Positions 30,278 to 32,398 of a stretch of DNA of 32,398 bases are shown piece by piece. The translations under genes were made by a program, and so were the position numbers. Source of the stretch: an uncultured Uliginosibacterium sp. (GTDB lineage Bacteria; Pseudomonadota; Gammaproteobacteria; Burkholderiales; Rhodocyclaceae); the NCBI GenBank assembly GCA_945957295.1, contig CAMFLH010000022.1:1-32398 (forward strand), in the 5' to 3' direction. Under the pieces are notes generated by a model that saw only the letters and a program-made list of their open reading frames with translations, was not told the origin of the DNA and did not search any database. How positions within the stretch are numbered: position 1 is the first letter of the stretch; each line of letters starts with the position of its first letter.

Positions 30278-31852
30278 TCAGTCGAGCTTCGGATAGCCGG
30301 TGATGCGCTGGATCTCGGCGTAGAGCGGCGCGAGGCGCTCGTACATGTGGCGATAGACACGCGAGTACAGCGCCTCGTACAGCACCGCATTGGCGCGGAT
30401 CGGTTCGAAGGTTTGCGCCACGCGGGTCATCGCCGCCACCGCGGTGTCGAAATCGCGGTGCAGGCCCAGCCCGACGGCGCAGTCGATCGCCGCGCCGAGA
30501 CCCGAAGTCTCGTAGGTATGCGGCCGCGCAGTCGGCAGGTTAAAGATGTCGGCAGTCAGCTGCATCGCGGCGTCGGACTGCGAGCCACCGCCGGAGACCC
30601 GCAGCTCGCGCATCCCGACACCCCCGCGCTTCTCGATGCGCTCGCGCCCGTCGCGCAACGCATAGGCCAGGCCTTCGAGGATCGCACGGTAGAGGTGGGC
30701 CTTGGTGTGCACATCGCCGAAGCCGATCACCGCACCCTTGGCATCCGGGCCGGGGTGACGGATGCCGGGCGACCAGAAGGGCTGCAGCATCAGGCCCATC
30801 GAACCGGGCGGCACGGTGCCGACCATCTCGTCGAACAGCGACTCGGGCACGATGCCGGCCTGCTCGGCGGCGAGCTGCTCGGCCTGGCCGAACTGCTCCT
30901 TGAACCAGCGCACCATCCAGTAGCCGCGGAAGATCTGCACCTCGCTGCTGTACTGGCCCGGCACCGCCGCGGGATACGGCGGCACCCAGGGCAGCGCTTC
31001 GAAGTAGCGGGATGTGGTGACGTTCACCGTCGCGGTGGTGCCGTAGGACAGCGCGCCGACCTCCGGCGTCAGTGCGCCCGCACCGAGGATCTCGCAGGCC
31101 TTGTCCGCCGCCGCCGCGATCACCGGCAGGCCTTCCGGGATACCGGTCTCGGCGGCCGCAGCACGGCTCACCTGCCCCAGCGTCGCGCCGACCGGCAGCA
31201 ACTCCGGCAGCAGCGCCGGGTCGAGCGCCAGCGCTTGCCACTTCCAGTCCCAGCCGCGCGCCCACGCGAGGCGTTTGAAGTCGAAGGGCAGATAGCCGAC
31301 CTGCGCACCGATCGAGTCGACATAGCTGCCGGTGAGCCGGTAGTTGAGCCAGCCCGAAAGCAACAGGAACTTGTGCGTCTTCGCCCACAGCGCGGGCTCA
31401 CACTCGGCGAACCAGTTGGCCTCCGCCTCGCGCTGGAAGTAGCGGATCGTGTCCGCCACGCCGGCTGCCTTGAACGCCGCCCGCCACCACGGCGCGATGC
31501 TCGGCAGCCGTTGCGCCTTGCGCTGGTCGAGCCAGATCAGAGCCGGATGCAGCGGCCGGCCCTCGCGGTCGACCGGCATCACGGTGCCGCGCTGTGCCGT
31601 CACTGCGACCCCGCGCACGGCGGGTTTCAGCTCGCCGTGCGTCGCCCACAGTTGCTGGCAGGCCTGCGCGGCACCCTGCCAGAAGCCCTCGACATCGTGC
31701 TCCAGCCAGCCCGGCTCCCGCGCGATGTAGTCGTCGAAGCGCACCTGCGCCTTGGCGACCAGATTGCCGCGCAGATCGAACAGCAGCGCGCGCACGCTCT
31801 GTGTGCCGCAGTCCAGCGAAAGCAGCAGCTCGTCGGGTTTCGCTCGGGTCAT
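30278..31852 (-). CDS. FGGY-family carbohydrate kinase
   Basis: LLLSLDCGTQSVRALLFDLRGNLV N-terminal phosphate-binding motif; GALSYGTTATVNV; LRVSGGGSQSDAAMQLTADIFNLPTARP FGGY C-terminal motif. Confidence 0.93.
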   Translation of the reverse strand: MTRAKPDELLLSLDCGTQSVRALLFDLRGNLVAKAQVRFDDYIAREPGWLEHDVEGFWQGAAQACQQLWATHGELKPAVRGVAVTAQRGTVMPVDREGRPLHPALIWLDQRKAQRLPSIAPWWRAAFKAAGVADTIRYFQREAEANWFAECEPALWAKTHKFLLLSGWLNYRLTGSYVDSIGAQVGYLPFDFKRLAWARGWDWKWQALALDPALLPELLPVGATLGQVSRAAAAETGIPEGLPVIAAAADKACEILGAGALTPEVGALSYGTTATVNVTTSRYFEALPWVPPYPAAVPGQYSSEVQIFRGYWMVRWFKEQFGQAEQLAAEQAGIVPESLFDEMVGTVPPGSMGLMLQPFWSPGIRHPGPDAKGAVIGFGDVHTKAHLYRAILEGLAYALRDGRERIEKRGGVGMRELRVSGGGSQSDAAMQLTADIFNLPTARPHTYETSGLGAAIDCAVGLGLHRDFDTAVAAMTRVAQTFEPIRANAVLYEALYSRVYRHMYERLAPLYAEIQRITGYPKLD

Positions 31853-32398
31853 GACGCGGATCTTGCGGTAGCCGGCAGCGCGTAGCAACGCGCGATGAGG
31901 TCGCGGTAGCGGGTGAGCTCCTGCGCCCAGCGCGCGTCATCCCAGCCCAGCTCCTGCGCCACGATGGTCCGCAGCCGCGGCAGGATCGCGGCCGCGCCGT
32001 CGCGCAGCAACAAGCCCAGCCGCGTGCGGCGCAGCAGCAGATCGTCGAGATGCCGCACCTGCTCGCAACGCGCCGCATGGCGCAGTTCGGCCCACACCGT
32101 CGCGGTACCGGCGATCGCATCCAGTTCGCCCGGCTGCGCCGCGGCCAGCAGCGCGAGCGCGGCAGCCCCGTAGCGGCCGACAAGGCGTTCACGCAAGTGC
32201 AGAGGCAAGACTGAGAGCGCCGTTGAGGCGGGCGGCGTAGCGAACACCGGAGCGTCCGGGCCCGCCGCAGCCGGCAGGCGGGGCGCGAGACGCGCCAGTG
32301 CATCACGGGCAATCGCACGGAAGGTGGTCAGCTTGCCGCCGGTGACCGTCAACAGGCCGGACTCGTCAAGCAGCAGGTGGTCGCGTGTTTCCTTGGAC
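31849..32398 (-). CDS. glpD: Glycerol-3-phosphate dehydrogenase/oxidase-like (GlpD), C-terminal part; 5' end beyond window
   Basis: Reverse strand from window edge reads SKETRDHLLLDESGLLTVTGGKLTTFRAIARDAL..., the GlpD TVTGGKLTTYR-like motif; ATGA overlap with the downstream kinase. Confidence 0.88.
   Translation of the reverse strand, partial: SKETRDHLLLDESGLLTVTGGKLTTFRAIARDALARLAPRLPAAAGPDAPVFATPPASTALSVLPLHLRERLVGRYGAAALALLAAAQPGELDAIAGTATVWAELRHAARCEQVRHLDDLLLRRTRLGLLLRDGAAAILPRLRTIVAQELGWDDARWAQELTRYRDLIARCYALPATARSAS

Noticed and set aside
30347-31885. 512-aa plus-strand ORF opposite the FGGY kinase
   Set aside because: Shadow ORF from GC-rich codon bias, no recognisable domain or RBS.

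Overview
The window is a contiguous, GC-rich, gene-dense stretch of bacterial chromosome. Gene content and order suggest a betaproteobacterium, possibly Rhodocyclales-like; this is inferred from the sequence only. I read about 32 protein-coding genes and saw no rRNA, tRNA, CRISPR array, transposase or integrase. From left to right: a glycolytic block (gapA 3' end, pgk, pyk, two divergent class II fructose-bisphosphate aldolases); a PsiE-like protein; a small caspase-family protease (orthocaspase); NnrS; a secreted repeat protein; a PBP4-type D-Ala-D-Ala carboxypeptidase; a thioredoxin-fold protein; an aldo/keto reductase; a GH114-like lipoprotein; the conserved cstA-ybdD-yjiA module, divergent from a substrate-binding protein plus a Cache histidine kinase and NarL-type regulator; a phosphoribosyltransferase; a HEAT-repeat lipoprotein; ubiD; a PEP-CTERM protein and a TPR protein inserted between collinear ubi genes; ubiA/ubiC; gmhA/diaA-like plus a BON lipoprotein; overlapping bfd-bfr; a His-rich secreted protein; and an FGGY kinase coupled to a GlpD-like gene cut by the window edge. 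The observations most worth a second look are: (1) a near-consensus sigma-54 promoter in front of the PEP-CTERM gene; (2) the PEP-CTERM/TPR pair interrupting a same-strand ubi cluster; (3) a perfect 21-bp palindrome just upstream of the orthocaspase; (4) the 47-nt out-of-frame bfd/bfr overlap; (5) paired 9-bp inverted elements upstream of cstA beside a candidate SBP/Cache-kinase/regulator sensory unit; and (6) a non-GlpK-like FGGY kinase overlapping glpD. I found nothing I can defend as a wholly new defence or mobile system. No database searches were run.
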